Shown in pieces: positions 1-9,151 of a stretch of DNA of 64,000 bases (position 1 is its first letter; each line of letters opens with the position of its first letter). The DNA lies in NCBI GenBank assembly GCA_964572685.1, contig CAZNFJ010000002.1, positions 10,229 to 74,228 on the forward strand, in the 5' to 3' direction. This DNA is from UBA2653 sp964572685. Its GTDB lineage: Bacteria > Pseudomonadota > Gammaproteobacteria > Legionellales > Legionellaceae. The notes below the pieces were generated by a model. The model was given only the letters and a program-made list of their open reading frames with translations. It was not told the DNA's origin and searched no databases. The translations under genes and the position numbers were made by a program.

Positions 1-1643
1 ATAGCATCCAGTTTGTTTTCAAGACTTGCTGTAAATTGATAATCGACGTAATTATTGAAATAATTCGTCAAGAAATGACTGACGATTCGACCAACATCTG
101 TTGGAATAAAACGTTTTTTATCAACCAATACATAATTTCGCTGTTGTAAAGTATGAATAATACTTGCGTATGTTGAAGGTCGCCCTATTTCAAATTCTTC
201 TAAAGCTTTAACAAGGCTTGCTTCTGAATAACGCGCAGGCGGTTCAGTGTGGTGTTCCTCTACATCAATGGTCTTTAATGGGATTTTTTCACCCACTTCC
301 AATTCGGGTAGGAGTGTTTGTGCCTCATCATCTGTTTTATCATCTTGTCCTTCTTCATAAACAGATAAAAACCCTGGAAAAGAGATTTGAGAACCATTGG
401 CTCGGAATTGATCTTGAGGACTTGTTTGCAAATCCACAGCGACGGTATCTAAACGAGCTGAAGCCATTTGACTGGCCATGGTGCGCTGCCAAATCAATTG
501 ATACAACTTGCGTTGATCGGGGCTTAAAAAAGATTTTAATGCTTCAGGTGTACGCTCAATATCTGTAGGCCGAATAGCTTCATGAGCCTCTTGCGCATTT
601 TTTGATTTGGTTTTGTAAAATCTGGGAGTATCTGGGCAAAAAGATGCACCATAACGTTTAGTAATCAAATCACGAATTGCACTCAAAGCTTCCGATGCCA
701 AATTCACGGAGTCGGTTCGCATATAAGTAATCAAACCGCTGGTACCGTTGCCAATATCTATCCCTTCATACAATTGTTGAGCTATTTGCATGGTTTTACG
801 GGCAGTAAACCCTAGTTTTCGTGCCGCATCCTGTTGCAAGGAAGCAGTGATGAAAGGAGGTGAAGGATGACGTAATCGCTCTTTTTTTGAAACGTTGATC
901 ACCTCAAGAAAACCTTGAGCTCTTTCCAATAATGCATCACGAGCAAGTTCTGCTTGTTTGGCATCAGCCCAGTAAAATTGATCCAGTTTTGTCTGATTCC
1001 AATGGGTTAAGCGTGCCACAAACTTCTTTTGCTTCTTTTTACAATCAGCCAAAAGATACCAGTAAGCCTGGCTTTGAAACTTTTCGATTTCTTCTTCACG
1101 CTCAACAATCAAACGTAAAGCGGGACTTTGTACACGCCCTGCTGATAATCCACGTCTGACTTTTTTCCAAAGTAAAGGCGATAAATTAAAGCCAACCAAA
1201 TAATCCAACGCTCGACGAGCTTGTTGGGCATTGACCAAATGCATGGCAACATCTCGCGGATTTTCAATGGCTTCTTTCACCGCTTGCTTGGTGATTTCAT
1301 AAAAAACAACTCGATGTACAGCTTTATCTTTAATTAAACCTTTTTCTTGCATTAAATTCAGAACATGCCAGGATATCGCTTCACCTTCACGATCGGGGTC
1401 AGTTGCCAAATATAAGGTATCTGCTTTTTTAAGCGCTTTAGCAATCGCCTCAACATGGCGACTATTGCGTTCAATAACGGCATACGTCATTTCAAAATGA
1501 TTATCAGGTTTCACAGAACCCTTTTTGGCAGGTAAATCACAAACATGACCATATGAAGCCAATACAGTAAAATCTTTACCTAAATATTTTTCAATGGTCT
1601 TCGCCTTGGCAGGCGACTCCACAATTACCAAATTCTTTGTCAT
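1..1643 (-). CDS. topA: DNA topoisomerase I, C-terminal part cut by window edge
   Basis: Type IA topoisomerase that relaxes negative supercoils. The 547 visible codons begin at the ATG complementary to 1641-1643 and run off the left edge. The N-terminus reads MTKNLVIVESPAKAKT, the TOPRIM start with its conserved Glu. A second TOPRIM motif, ATDPDREGEA, is encoded near 1390-1420. The active-site motif GLITYMRTDS is encoded near 715-740, which puts the catalytic Tyr at about residue 307, close to the family's usual place. The missing 3' end would carry the rest of the core and any zinc-ribbon domains. The gene follows smg by 13 bases, so dprA-smg-topA is probably one transcription unit, an order common in gammaproteobacteria. 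Confidence 0.97.
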   Translation of the reverse strand, partial: MTKNLVIVESPAKAKTIEKYLGKDFTVLASYGHVCDLPAKKGSVKPDNHFEMTYAVIERNSRHVEAIAKALKKADTLYLATDPDREGEAISWHVLNLMQEKGLIKDKAVHRVVFYEITKQAVKEAIENPRDVAMHLVNAQQARRALDYLVGFNLSPLLWKKVRRGLSAGRVQSPALRLIVEREEEIEKFQSQAYWYLLADCKKKQKKFVARLTHWNQTKLDQFYWADAKQAELARDALLERAQGFLEVINVSKKERLRHPSPPFITASLQQDAARKLGFTARKTMQIAQQLYEGIDIGNGTSGLITYMRTDSVNLASEALSAIRDLITKRYGASFCPDTPRFYKTKSKNAQEAHEAIRPTDIERTPEALKSFLSPDQRKLYQLIWQRTMASQMASARLDTVAVDLQTSPQDQFRANGSQISFPGFLSVYEEGQDDKTDDEAQTLLPELEVGEKIPLKTIDVEEHHTEPPARYSEASLVKALEEFEIGRPSTYASIIHTLQQRNYVLVDKKRFIPTDVGRIVSHFLTNYFNNYVDYQFTASLENKLDA

Positions 1644-1656
1644 TATTTCTCCATTT

Positions 1657-2091
1657 TTAATGCATGGTGATTAGCGAAGTCTCCACATCATAAGCAAACT
1701 CAAGCATCAAAATATCTTTAAAAGATACACTGTCGAGTAAGACCTGACGAATAATATGTTTAAGTTCTTCAATGCACATAAACCGAATCGGGGCTTCCAA
1801 AACCATATTCATCACATGTTCGAATTGTTCTGAAGTTAGCATATGAGTATGCATCAAGCGCATCAAAAATTGTAATGCAGGTTTTGTAAATTTAGATTGT
1901 TCCAAACGGGTTAGAACACGAGTTCCCCATTCCGATGGATGATCAAACACAGCTAAAGTGTCAACTGAATCGAAATTTGATGTCTCCATATCATTTTCAA
2001 GCGCTGACTCCAGAAATTTTTGCTGTAATTTCATTTGTGTCAAGGTTTGCTCAAAAAGTGACAGTAACATCGCAAAAAATTGATCATTCAT
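1657..2091 (-). CDS. smg: Smg family protein (DUF494)
   Basis: A 144-residue acidic helical protein. It matches the Smg/DUF494 family in length, in its N-terminal FAMLLSLFEQT-like start and in its position between dprA and topA. No catalytic residues are visible and the family's biochemical role is not established. Its ATG overlaps the dprA stop by 4 bases (ATGA), which suggests translational coupling. Recognition rests mainly on synteny, length and the overall pattern of the termini, including the C-terminal helix that ends in ITMH where E. coli Smg ends in MLH. Confidence 0.85.
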   Translation of the reverse strand: MNDQFFAMLLSLFEQTLTQMKLQQKFLESALENDMETSNFDSVDTLAVFDHPSEWGTRVLTRLEQSKFTKPALQFLMRLMHTHMLTSEQFEHVMNMVLEAPIRFMCIEELKHIIRQVLLDSVSFKDILMLEFAYDVETSLITMH

Positions 2092-2972
2092 ACAAACACC
2101 TCATTTTGATAAGATTGCACACACTGCAATACTTCTTGATGACTCATGACCAGTCGAGCACCTTGTTGAATCAAGCGGTGACAACCCATCGATTGCAGAG
2201 AATGAACAGGACCAGGCACCACCAAAACATCTCTATTTTGTTCGACTGCATGTCGAGCGGTGATCAAGGTTCCACTCTTTTCTGTTGATTCAATGACCAA
2301 TGTGGACAAAGCCAATCCACTTATTATACGATTTCTTTGGGGGAAATGTCCAGCTTTTGGTAAAAAATTTAAAGGAAATTCGCTCAAAAGCAAACCAGTC
2401 TCCATCATTTTCAAGCCCAAAGCTCGATTTCGAGATGGATAAATACCATTCAAACCATTCCCCAAAACAGCAATGGTCGGTCGATTCTGCTGCACACATG
2501 CTTGATGCACCAAGGTATCGACACCAATGGCTAGACCACTCACTAAAGTCAAACCGGAAGAAGATAAAGAAAAACTCCAGTCATAAGCGATTTTTTTTCC
2601 ATAGTCCGTCGGATTTCGAGTACCAACGATACTCAATAATGATGATTGCAAAACGCTGACTTGTCCCTTGAGATATAAAACAGGTGGCGGATCCGCTATC
2701 TGTCTAAGTAATGGCGGATATAATTCATCCGCAAAAGTTAACAGATGATGATCCTTTATTTCAGACCATCGACGCGTCGCTTCGACACCCTCCCAGTTCA
2801 AATGATTGATAGCCTTCACCAAAGCAACAGGTAAAGGAATCTTTAGTTTATTTTGATTAACTTCATTTAATAATTCTTGTAAACAAGGCCAATGAAATAA
2901 TAATCTTTGAATAGTTCGAGGTCCTATGCCTGGCTGAAGATGCAAGGCTAAAATAATATCTGAATTGTCCAT
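2088..2972 (-). CDS. dprA: DNA-processing protein DprA
   Basis: DprA/Smf binds incoming single-stranded DNA and loads RecA during transformation. The Rossmann-like core carries SIVGTRNPTDYG, SGLAIGVDTLVHQA, TIAVLGNGLNGIYPSRN, SEFPLNFLP, FPQRNRIISGL and the SGTLITA segment, all standard for the family. An upstream in-frame extension reaches 3050 but overlaps the divergent def start. The ATG at 2972 (MDNSDIILALHL) gives a normal 294-residue protein with the helical N-terminal domain that begins this way in relatives. It is first gene of the dprA-smg-topA unit. Its presence is compatible with natural competence but does not prove it. Confidence 0.95.
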   Translation of the reverse strand: MDNSDIILALHLQPGIGPRTIQRLLFHWPCLQELLNEVNQNKLKIPLPVALVKAINHLNWEGVEATRRWSEIKDHHLLTFADELYPPLLRQIADPPPVLYLKGQVSVLQSSLLSIVGTRNPTDYGKKIAYDWSFSLSSSGLTLVSGLAIGVDTLVHQACVQQNRPTIAVLGNGLNGIYPSRNRALGLKMMETGLLLSEFPLNFLPKAGHFPQRNRIISGLALSTLVIESTEKSGTLITARHAVEQNRDVLVVPGPVHSLQSMGCHRLIQQGARLVMSHQEVLQCVQSYQNEVFV

Positions 2973-2986
2973 GATGGTTGAAAACT

Positions 2987-3016
2987 TTGCTGTCATTTGC
3001 AAAAATATGGTATGAT
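2987..3016 (+). promoter_or_regulatory. Probable sigma-70 promoter of def-fmt-rsmB
   Basis: TTGCTG at 2987-2992 and TATGAT at 3011-3016 are separated by 18 bases and lie 32 bases upstream of the def start. The dprA gene is divergent and its chosen start lies just to the left, so this short region must hold promoters for both directions. Confidence 0.4.
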
Positions 3017-3048
3017 CATAACCTGATTTAATCTTTTTTGAAATAACC

Positions 3049-3552
3049 ATGGCCTTACTTCAGATTTTATATCTTCCCGATGAAAGACTTCGAAAAACAT
3101 CTGTCCCTATTAATGTTTTTGATGATGCCTTACAAACATTGATTGATGACATGTTTGAAACTATGTATGATGCCAGTGGTGTAGGTCTTGCAGCGCCTCA
3201 GATAGGTATGAATATTCAATTATCTGTCGTCGATGTCAGTCCTGAACGCAATGAACGTCAAGTTTTTATTAATCCTGAAATCATTGCTAAATCGGGTAAA
3301 GAAAAATTCAAAGAAGGCTGTTTATCTGTTCCGGGTGCCCTTGAAATTGTCGAACGCGCCAAACAAATCACCGTCAAAGCGCTGGATAGACATGGACAAC
3401 CTTTTCAAATCGAATGCGATGGTCTTTTGGCAGAATGCTTACAACATGAAATTGATCATTTAAACGGAAAACTGTTTATTGATTTATTATCGCCTATCAA
3501 ACGGGAAAGAGCCCGAAAAGATCTTGAAAAATATTTACGCTCAAAACAATAA
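3049..3552 (+). CDS. def: Peptide deformylase
   Basis: Removes the N-formyl group from nascent proteins and needs a divalent metal, usually Fe2+. The 167-residue protein has all three signature motifs: GVGLAAPQIG at residues 44-53, EGCLS with metal ligand Cys91, and QHEIDHLNG with ligands His133 and His137 and catalytic Glu134. The length is typical of the bacterial enzyme. It is first gene of def-fmt-rsmB, with fmt starting 7 bases after its stop. The formylation and deformylation enzymes are therefore co-transcribed, as in E. coli. Confidence 0.98.
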   Translation: MALLQILYLPDERLRKTSVPINVFDDALQTLIDDMFETMYDASGVGLAAPQIGMNIQLSVVDVSPERNERQVFINPEIIAKSGKEKFKEGCLSVPGALEIVERAKQITVKALDRHGQPFQIECDGLLAECLQHEIDHLNGKLFIDLLSPIKRERARKDLEKYLRSKQ

Positions 3553-3559
3553 AAAATTT

Positions 3560-4507
3560 ATGAAACCTTTAAAAATTATTTTTGCGGGAACGCCCGCTTT
3601 TGCACTTCCCTCTCTTCAGGCACTCTATGCTGCCGGACACGAGATTGTTGCCGTATATACACAACCCGATAGACCTGCCGGCCGAGGACAAAAACTACAA
3701 GCCAGCATCATTAAAACCTGGGCTTTAGAAAAAAATCTACCTGTTTTTCAGCCTGAAACATTAAAAAATATCGACATACAAAAACAAATTCAATCCCATC
3801 AAGCCGATGTTATGGTAGTTGTGGCTTATGGTCTAATTTTACCCAAAGCAGTACTTGAAATGCCACGTTTGGGTTGTATCAATGTTCATGGCTCCATTCT
3901 TCCCAAATGGCGAGGGGCAGCACCAGTGCAATATGCTATTCTATCCGGGGATAAAGAAACCGGAGTCACCATTATGCAAATGGATATTGGCATGGATACT
4001 GGTGATATTCTACAAATCATACCTTATACCATTTTGGCACATGACACTTCAGAATCTCTGATGCACCATTTATCCCATCTGGCACCTCCTGCATTATTAG
4101 ATACATTAGAAAAACTCGATAATGGTCAAATTCAAGCCAAAGTACAAGATGACAGTCTTGCCACCTATGCCAATAAAATCAATAAAACAGATGCAAAAAT
4201 TAATTGGCAGCAACCTGCAAAAATCATCGATTGTCAAATTCGGGGCTATTATCCGTGGCCGATTGCCTATACTGAATTTGAAAATCAAGTTATTAAAATT
4301 CATCAGGCACGTCTTTTAAAAGGGCAAAAAAGTTCAGCCCCACCAGGCACCATTTTGAATTTTCTGGAAGATGAAGTCCATATTGCTGCTCTTGATGACA
4401 TTTTAGCGATATCGGTTTGGCAATTTCCCAACATGAAAAAAATGTCTTTAAAAGATTGGCAAAATGGTCATCAGCATATGTTACCTCTAGGCAGTCTATT
4501 GTCATGA
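3560..4507 (+). CDS. fmt: Methionyl-tRNA formyltransferase
   Basis: Transfers a formyl group from 10-formyl-THF to initiator Met-tRNA. The ATG at 3560 gives a canonical start, MKPLKIIFAGTPAFA; an open frame reaching back into def is discarded. The protein has 315 residues. Family motifs seen are INVHGSILPKWRGAAP, with the catalytic Asn-His region, and MDIGMDTGDI, followed by the C-terminal OB-like tRNA-binding domain (GYYPWPIAYTE). It ends with ATGA, overlapping the rsmB start by 4 bases. Confidence 0.98.
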   Translation: MKPLKIIFAGTPAFALPSLQALYAAGHEIVAVYTQPDRPAGRGQKLQASIIKTWALEKNLPVFQPETLKNIDIQKQIQSHQADVMVVVAYGLILPKAVLEMPRLGCINVHGSILPKWRGAAPVQYAILSGDKETGVTIMQMDIGMDTGDILQIIPYTILAHDTSESLMHHLSHLAPPALLDTLEKLDNGQIQAKVQDDSLATYANKINKTDAKINWQQPAKIIDCQIRGYYPWPIAYTEFENQVIKIHQARLLKGQKSSAPPGTILNFLEDEVHIAALDDILAISVWQFPNMKKMSLKDWQNGHQHMLPLGSLLS

Positions 4508-5760
4508 TCGTCTCTTATCGGCAATTGGCCCTGCAGGGATTACTTGAACTAATCCAAGACCATCCTTTGCCTTCGAAATTCTCTGATTGGCCACCAGCTG
4601 CAAAACATCTATTACTACAAACTTGTCGTTTTTATCATCAACTAGAATGTATTGCTCATCATTTGATGCCAAAAAAACCCAAGGATAAACTGGTATGGTG
4701 CGCTATCATATTAGGGTTATGTGAACTGCATATACTTCATAAGGCCGAACATGCTGTCATCAACGAAATGGTCAATCTGGTCAAAAAAAATAAATTTCAA
4801 TCTGCAAGTGGATTTACCAATGCTATTTTAAGAAAATCCATTCGTGAAAAAATAACATGGCAGCTTGATCTTTCTAAAAAAGATGATTTTCAGTTTAGTC
4901 ATCCCCAATGGTTCATCCAAAAAATCAAATCGGATTGGTCACAAGACTGGCAAGCTATCCTTTTGGCCAATAATGAACATCCTCCCATGACCCTTCGAGT
5001 CAATGCATCAAAAATAAATAGAGATGAATATTTGACAAATATTCCTCATGCAAAAGCTACTTCACTATCACCACAAGGAATTGTTCTTGACGAGGCGACT
5101 CATATTGAAGAATTACCCGGTTTTCATGAAGGGATGATTTCTGTGCAAGATGAAGCAGCCCAATTAGCCGCTTTGCTATTAAAAGTGCAAGATGATCACC
5201 GGATTTTGGATGCTTGTGCTGCTCCCGGTGGAAAAACCAGTCATATTCTAGAAACGAGTCATCCCAAAGCCTGTATCGCCATTGAACTACAAGAAAGGCG
5301 ATTTAAAAAACTTAAAAAAACTTTTGAAAGACTAGAACTTCAACCCTCTTGCCTATTGGCTGATGCCAGTCAACCCAGCAGTTGGTGGGATGGCCTGCCA
5401 TTCGATAGAATATTAATTGATGCCCCCTGCTCAGGTACCGGCGTCATTCGACGACACCCAGATATCAAATTAAGACGTTCAGAACAAAATCTGTATATTA
5501 ATCTCGATATCCAACAAAAGTTATTAGAAAATCTTTGGCCATTACTCAAGACCAATGGTCTTTTATTATATGCCACCTGTTCGATTTTACCGGAAGAAAA
5601 TGAACAACAAATCACTCATTTCATGAAAAACCACCCAGAAGCTCTCTCTTTACCGATTGATTTACCCGTAGGCATTCAACAACAATATGGTTTACAACTA
5701 TTGCCAGGAATGCTTAATATGGATGGTTTTTATTACTGTCTTCTACAAAAGAAAAATTAA
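4504..5760 (+). CDS. rsmB: 16S rRNA m5C967 methyltransferase
   Basis: RsmB (Sun/Fmu) methylates C967 of 16S rRNA using S-adenosylmethionine. The 418-residue protein has an N-terminal NusB-like helical domain (about 1-135) and a C-terminal Rossmann methyltransferase. SAM motif I is DACAAPGGKTSHILE. Motif IV, DAPCSGTGVIRRHPD, and the catalytic-Cys motif YATCSILPEENE are also present. The start at 4504 overlaps the fmt stop (ATGA). The order def-fmt-rsmB is standard in gammaproteobacteria. Confidence 0.97.
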   Translation: MIVSYRQLALQGLLELIQDHPLPSKFSDWPPAAKHLLLQTCRFYHQLECIAHHLMPKKPKDKLVWCAIILGLCELHILHKAEHAVINEMVNLVKKNKFQSASGFTNAILRKSIREKITWQLDLSKKDDFQFSHPQWFIQKIKSDWSQDWQAILLANNEHPPMTLRVNASKINRDEYLTNIPHAKATSLSPQGIVLDEATHIEELPGFHEGMISVQDEAAQLAALLLKVQDDHRILDACAAPGGKTSHILETSHPKACIAIELQERRFKKLKKTFERLELQPSCLLADASQPSSWWDGLPFDRILIDAPCSGTGVIRRHPDIKLRRSEQNLYINLDIQQKLLENLWPLLKTNGLLLYATCSILPEENEQQITHFMKNHPEALSLPIDLPVGIQQQYGLQLLPGMLNMDGFYYCLLQKKN

Positions 5761-5821
5761 ATATCGCTAACTTCTTTTCAATTCATAAAATATCAGCTAT
5801 ATTTTTTTATTTCAATTATTT

Positions 5822-6325
5822 ATGAAAACTCAAATCATCGGCGTGATGGCCTGCGATCCAAATGGCCTTATTGGTAGCACTCAAGTTGAAGAACTGCCCT
5901 GGCATTATCCAGAAGATACTAAATTCTGGAAAAGTCTTGTTAAAGATAAACCTTTACTCATGGGTTATGATACCTTTCAAAAATTAACTCTGGATTGGAT
6001 AGATAGTCATCCAATAGGCGTATTATCCAAGTATCACCAAAGCCCTGATCCTAGGGTTCATTTTTTTAATTCGATTGAAACACTCTTACAATCAAGTTTT
6101 TTTCTAAGTACTGGATTATTCTATCACCTGGGTGGCGCCAAAACCATGAATCTTTTTCTAGAGACTGGACTCATTGACGAGTTTTATCTCACTGAAATTA
6201 AAAAAGTGCATGAAGGTGATATCTTCCTTAATATAAAAAACATTCAAAAATGGCCTACGGAATGCATTCTAGAAAACCATGATTTTAGGATTATGCACTA
6301 TAAAAATATTTCAAGAAAAATCTAG
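5822..6325 (+). CDS. DHFR-fold reductase with altered cofactor residues
   Basis: A 167-residue protein with the dihydrofolate reductase layout: GVMACDPNGLIG at the N-terminus, LPWHYPEDTKFW (the Asp aligns with the catalytic Asp27 of E. coli FolA), PLLMGYDTF, and a C-terminal HLGGAKTMNLFL followed by EFYLTEI. It is divergent. The usual MGR-x-T-W that binds the NADPH phosphate reads MGYDTF here, so the Arg and its neighbour are replaced. The Arg that binds the folate glutamate (Arg57 in E. coli) is not evident. It could be the organism's only FolA, a second DHFR-like enzyme, or a RibD-C-type reductase. No strong Shine-Dalgarno precedes the ATG. Confidence 0.7.
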   Translation: MKTQIIGVMACDPNGLIGSTQVEELPWHYPEDTKFWKSLVKDKPLLMGYDTFQKLTLDWIDSHPIGVLSKYHQSPDPRVHFFNSIETLLQSSFFLSTGLFYHLGGAKTMNLFLETGLIDEFYLTEIKKVHEGDIFLNIKNIQKWPTECILENHDFRIMHYKNISRKI

Positions 6326-6374
6326 CGGCTATTGACATTTAACACAGGCAACGATAAAAACGTAAATATCTAGG

Positions 6375-6503
6375 CTACAACGAATTCATAATTTCGGTTT
6401 AATTTATCGAACCTTTTAGCAATTCCTCTAAAACGTTTTATTCTTGCAAATAAACTCTCAACCAAGTGTCGAAATTTGCAAAAGTTCTACTCGATATCGA
6501 TGC
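6375..6503 (-). pseudogene. IS5-family transposase C-terminal remnant
   Basis: Read on the minus strand, this stretch encodes FRHLVESLFARIKRFRGIAK followed by RFDKLNRNYEFVVA and a stop at 6375-6377. It matches the C-terminal E-containing block of IS5-type DDE transposases (E-x-FF/LFARLKRFR-x-IATRY-x-K). An in-frame stop lies just upstream (codon near 6490) and no N-terminal part or terminal repeats were found. It fills most of the gap between the DHFR-like gene and dacB and marks an old insertion. Confidence 0.7.
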
Positions 6504-6547
6504 AAACCTGATTTCCCCACTTTAAAAGAGAAATCAGGTATTAATGA

Positions 6548-8347
6548 CTAACCTTTTGAACGAATAATCCAAACTCTTTGATAATGAGCCAAAGGTGGCT
6601 TTTGAACCCACAAGAAATTCAGAGCATCAGATCCTAAATTTGGGGCCTGCACGCTTTCAACCGCCACACCAATGTTTCGATTGTTTTTTAATTTTTTAAT
6701 GGCACTCCAAATCACCGAATCATGATTATCATTATCGAGGACCAATAATTCATTCTGATGATAAACAACGGTCACCGGTTGTGAACGCAAATCTTTTTTT
6801 AATAAATACTCCAAGTTTCGCCAAGAGATCAATTGGCGACGACTGACTTCAATCGCTGTTGGACGCTTATTTAAAGGATTTGTTGCCGCATAATAAAATA
6901 AAGGATGATGCAAATTACTGGGTTCTGATTTTAACAAGAGACTACAAATCTGATCAATGAAATCGCGGTAACTGCCACGCATACGACTCTTACCATCCGC
7001 TCGACGATTAATATAAATCGTAAAGGCCAAAGTATGTCGATTTTTGGTTATAAGATAGCCCGAAAGACTATAAATGCCTGTCATCGTACCGGTTTTGGCT
7101 CTAATCATACCTTTTTGAAAAGGTTGATTCAGACGTCTTTTAAGTGTGCCGTCAAAACCTGAAATGGGTAGCGCTGAAATATACTCATAAGCAATCGGAA
7201 ACTTATCATAAAAATAAGTTAAAAGACTCATGGTTTGATATGCACTGACTCGATTAAAACGTGATAAACCAGAACCATCACCAAAAACCGCATTGGCAAA
7301 ATTAATACCCGTTTGTTGTTGTAAAAATTGACGAACCGCATCTTGTGCTTGCGTCCAATTACTTGGCGCATGTCGAATATCATTGGCGGCCAATAAATAT
7401 AAAGCATTTGCATATAAATTATCAGAAGGTTTTAATGTCAATCCCATTAAATGTCTTAATGGCTTACTATAATGTCTTGATAACTCAATAGTAGATGCAG
7501 GCATATGACCAAGCCTCACATTGCCATGAAAAGCAATGCCTGTTTGTTGGAATTTATAACGAACATGATCGGCAAAATATGCAACCGAATGCTTAATAGG
7601 CGTTTTAAATTGTAAAGCCATTTGCCCACCCACCACACAACCTTTAGCATGAATTTTACCCATTTCATCCAAGGTTACAGAAACACCACATCCTTTAGGA
7701 TTATCGCGGGTCATGACCTGATTATCAATTTCAAAAACACCCTGTGGACTTAAAGTCTCAACCACGGCTGGCAGTCCCACCTTTGATGCCGGATTGACAA
7801 TCACTGTTAAACGATTTTCATCTAAAATAAGCGGTGCAACAGGCGCACCATAGCTATATTGTTCATCACGAGGGGTCATTCCAGGGGGATAGGGACTAGC
7901 TACCATCAAATCACTTTGAATAACGACATCCCCTGTGATTTCACGAACGCCCAAGCTTTGAAGTTTATTAAGTAAAGAAAATAAAGCTTGATGACTAAAC
8001 GAAGGATCAGCTGGCAGATGAATATATAACGAGCCATTTAAACGACCTTGAGTCAGCGTTTTTGCATCGGTACTTAAAGTTGTTGGAATTTCATACTCAG
8101 GCCCTAAAGCGAGCATCGCAGCGGCTTGCGAAAATAATTTCATATTACTGGCTGGCGACATCAATTGATGAGATTGATGCTCATACAAGGTATTTCCTGT
8201 GGTTAAATCAACAACCATCATACCCATATTAATATTAGGGTCGGTGTGATTGATCAATTTATTCATCGCATTCGATACCGAGTTTGCATTCGATGCCGAT
8301 ACAACCCCCCATATACAAAGACTTAACCAAAAATTCCTATTCTTCAT
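6548..8347 (-). CDS. dacB: PBP4-type D-Ala-D-Ala carboxypeptidase/endopeptidase
   Basis: Periplasmic peptidoglycan peptidase of the S13 family. The ATG at 8347 gives 599 residues with an N-terminal signal peptide ending near SASNA. The active-site motifs are Ser67-x-x-Lys70 (SNMK), Ser308-Asp-Asn310 and Lys418-Thr-Gly420, in the order and spacing of PBP4, with the large insert between the first and second motif. Compared with E. coli DacB (477 residues) it carries an extra C-terminal segment of about 120 residues, from roughly 480, with no motif I recognise. It lies 27 bases downstream of parB on the same strand. Confidence 0.93.
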   Translation of the reverse strand: MKNRNFWLSLCIWGVVSASNANSVSNAMNKLINHTDPNINMGMMVVDLTTGNTLYEHQSHQLMSPASNMKLFSQAAAMLALGPEYEIPTTLSTDAKTLTQGRLNGSLYIHLPADPSFSHQALFSLLNKLQSLGVREITGDVVIQSDLMVASPYPPGMTPRDEQYSYGAPVAPLILDENRLTVIVNPASKVGLPAVVETLSPQGVFEIDNQVMTRDNPKGCGVSVTLDEMGKIHAKGCVVGGQMALQFKTPIKHSVAYFADHVRYKFQQTGIAFHGNVRLGHMPASTIELSRHYSKPLRHLMGLTLKPSDNLYANALYLLAANDIRHAPSNWTQAQDAVRQFLQQQTGINFANAVFGDGSGLSRFNRVSAYQTMSLLTYFYDKFPIAYEYISALPISGFDGTLKRRLNQPFQKGMIRAKTGTMTGIYSLSGYLITKNRHTLAFTIYINRRADGKSRMRGSYRDFIDQICSLLLKSEPSNLHHPLFYYAATNPLNKRPTAIEVSRRQLISWRNLEYLLKKDLRSQPVTVVYHQNELLVLDNDNHDSVIWSAIKKLKNNRNIGVAVESVQAPNLGSDALNFLWVQKPPLAHYQRVWIIRSKG

Positions 8348-8374
8348 GGATTCCAAACCTTATTATAATATTGA

Positions 8375-9151
8375 TTAATCATAACTTAATCCAAGTTTTT
8401 CAAGAAGCCCTTCTAAGGTTTCTTGATTAAAAAATTTAAACTTCAACCAGCCAACACCATTTTTTGATACTTCATACTCCACATGTGTCCCAACCTGCTC
8501 ACTTAAAATACGTACAAAATGTTCATGATCGGTGGGCACTTCAGAACGGACTTTTTTATCCAAAGCAACTTTTTTCTCTAACTGTCGAACAGACCAAGCA
8601 TGCTGAGTCATCACTTTCAAATACAAATCCTGTTGTTCTGATGACAATCCTACCAAAACACGAGCGTGACCATAACTTATTGTTTTATTTTCAAGAGCGG
8701 ACATCACCCTCTCTCCTAATTTTAATAAACGCAACATATTGGTCACATGCGTACGTGATTTACCTAAAAGACGAGCAATATGTTCTTGTGTCCAAGAAAA
8801 TTCTTGTTGCAATCGGTGATAAGCCATCGCCTCTTCAAGTGGCTCTATTTGCTCTCTTTGTATATTTTCTAAGATAGATAACAACGCCTGTTCAGTTTGT
8901 TCTACTCTTAAAATCATGCAAGGCAATTCTTTAAGCCCCACCAGTTTTGCTGCTCGCCAACGTCTTTCACCAGCAATCAGTTGATAATCGGAACGTAATA
9001 ATAAAGGTTGCAAAATACCATATTGAGCAATTGATTGCGCCAATTCTTGAATTTTTTCTTCTTCAAACACTTGTCGTGGCTGATAGGAACTCAGACATAT
9101 TTTTTGAATATCGACCCACTCAAAAGTTGGCGCTTCAATCATGACAGGCAT
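8375..9151 (-). CDS. parB: ParB-like chromosome partition protein
   Basis: ParB/Spo0J-type DNA-binding CTPase. Residues about 10-100 form the ParB N-terminal domain: SSYQPRQVF, IQELAQSIAQYGILQPLL, and GERRWRAAK for the nucleotide-binding Arg box. A helix-turn-helix region follows (WTQEHIARLLGKSRTHVTNM), then a short C-terminal domain. The ATG at 9151 lies inside the end of the PH-domain gene, and a TTG farther up is possible. At 258 residues it is slightly short for a chromosomal ParB. No parA is adjacent and no parS-like palindrome was sought systematically, so a dedicated segregation role is inferred only. Confidence 0.88.
   Translation of the reverse strand: MPVMIEAPTFEWVDIQKICLSSYQPRQVFEEEKIQELAQSIAQYGILQPLLLRSDYQLIAGERRWRAAKLVGLKELPCMILRVEQTEQALLSILENIQREQIEPLEEAMAYHRLQQEFSWTQEHIARLLGKSRTHVTNMLRLLKLGERVMSALENKTISYGHARVLVGLSSEQQDLYLKVMTQHAWSVRQLEKKVALDKKVRSEVPTDHEHFVRILSEQVGTHVEYEVSKNGVGWLKFKFFNQETLEGLLEKLGLSYD

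Noticed and set aside
2300..2659. A 119-codon plus-strand frame
   Set aside because: It lies wholly inside dprA on the opposite strand, over conserved Rossmann-fold motifs.
8464..8877. A 137-codon plus-strand frame
   Set aside because: It is fully antisense to parB, whose protein is clearly recognisable; no ribosome site or family pattern.
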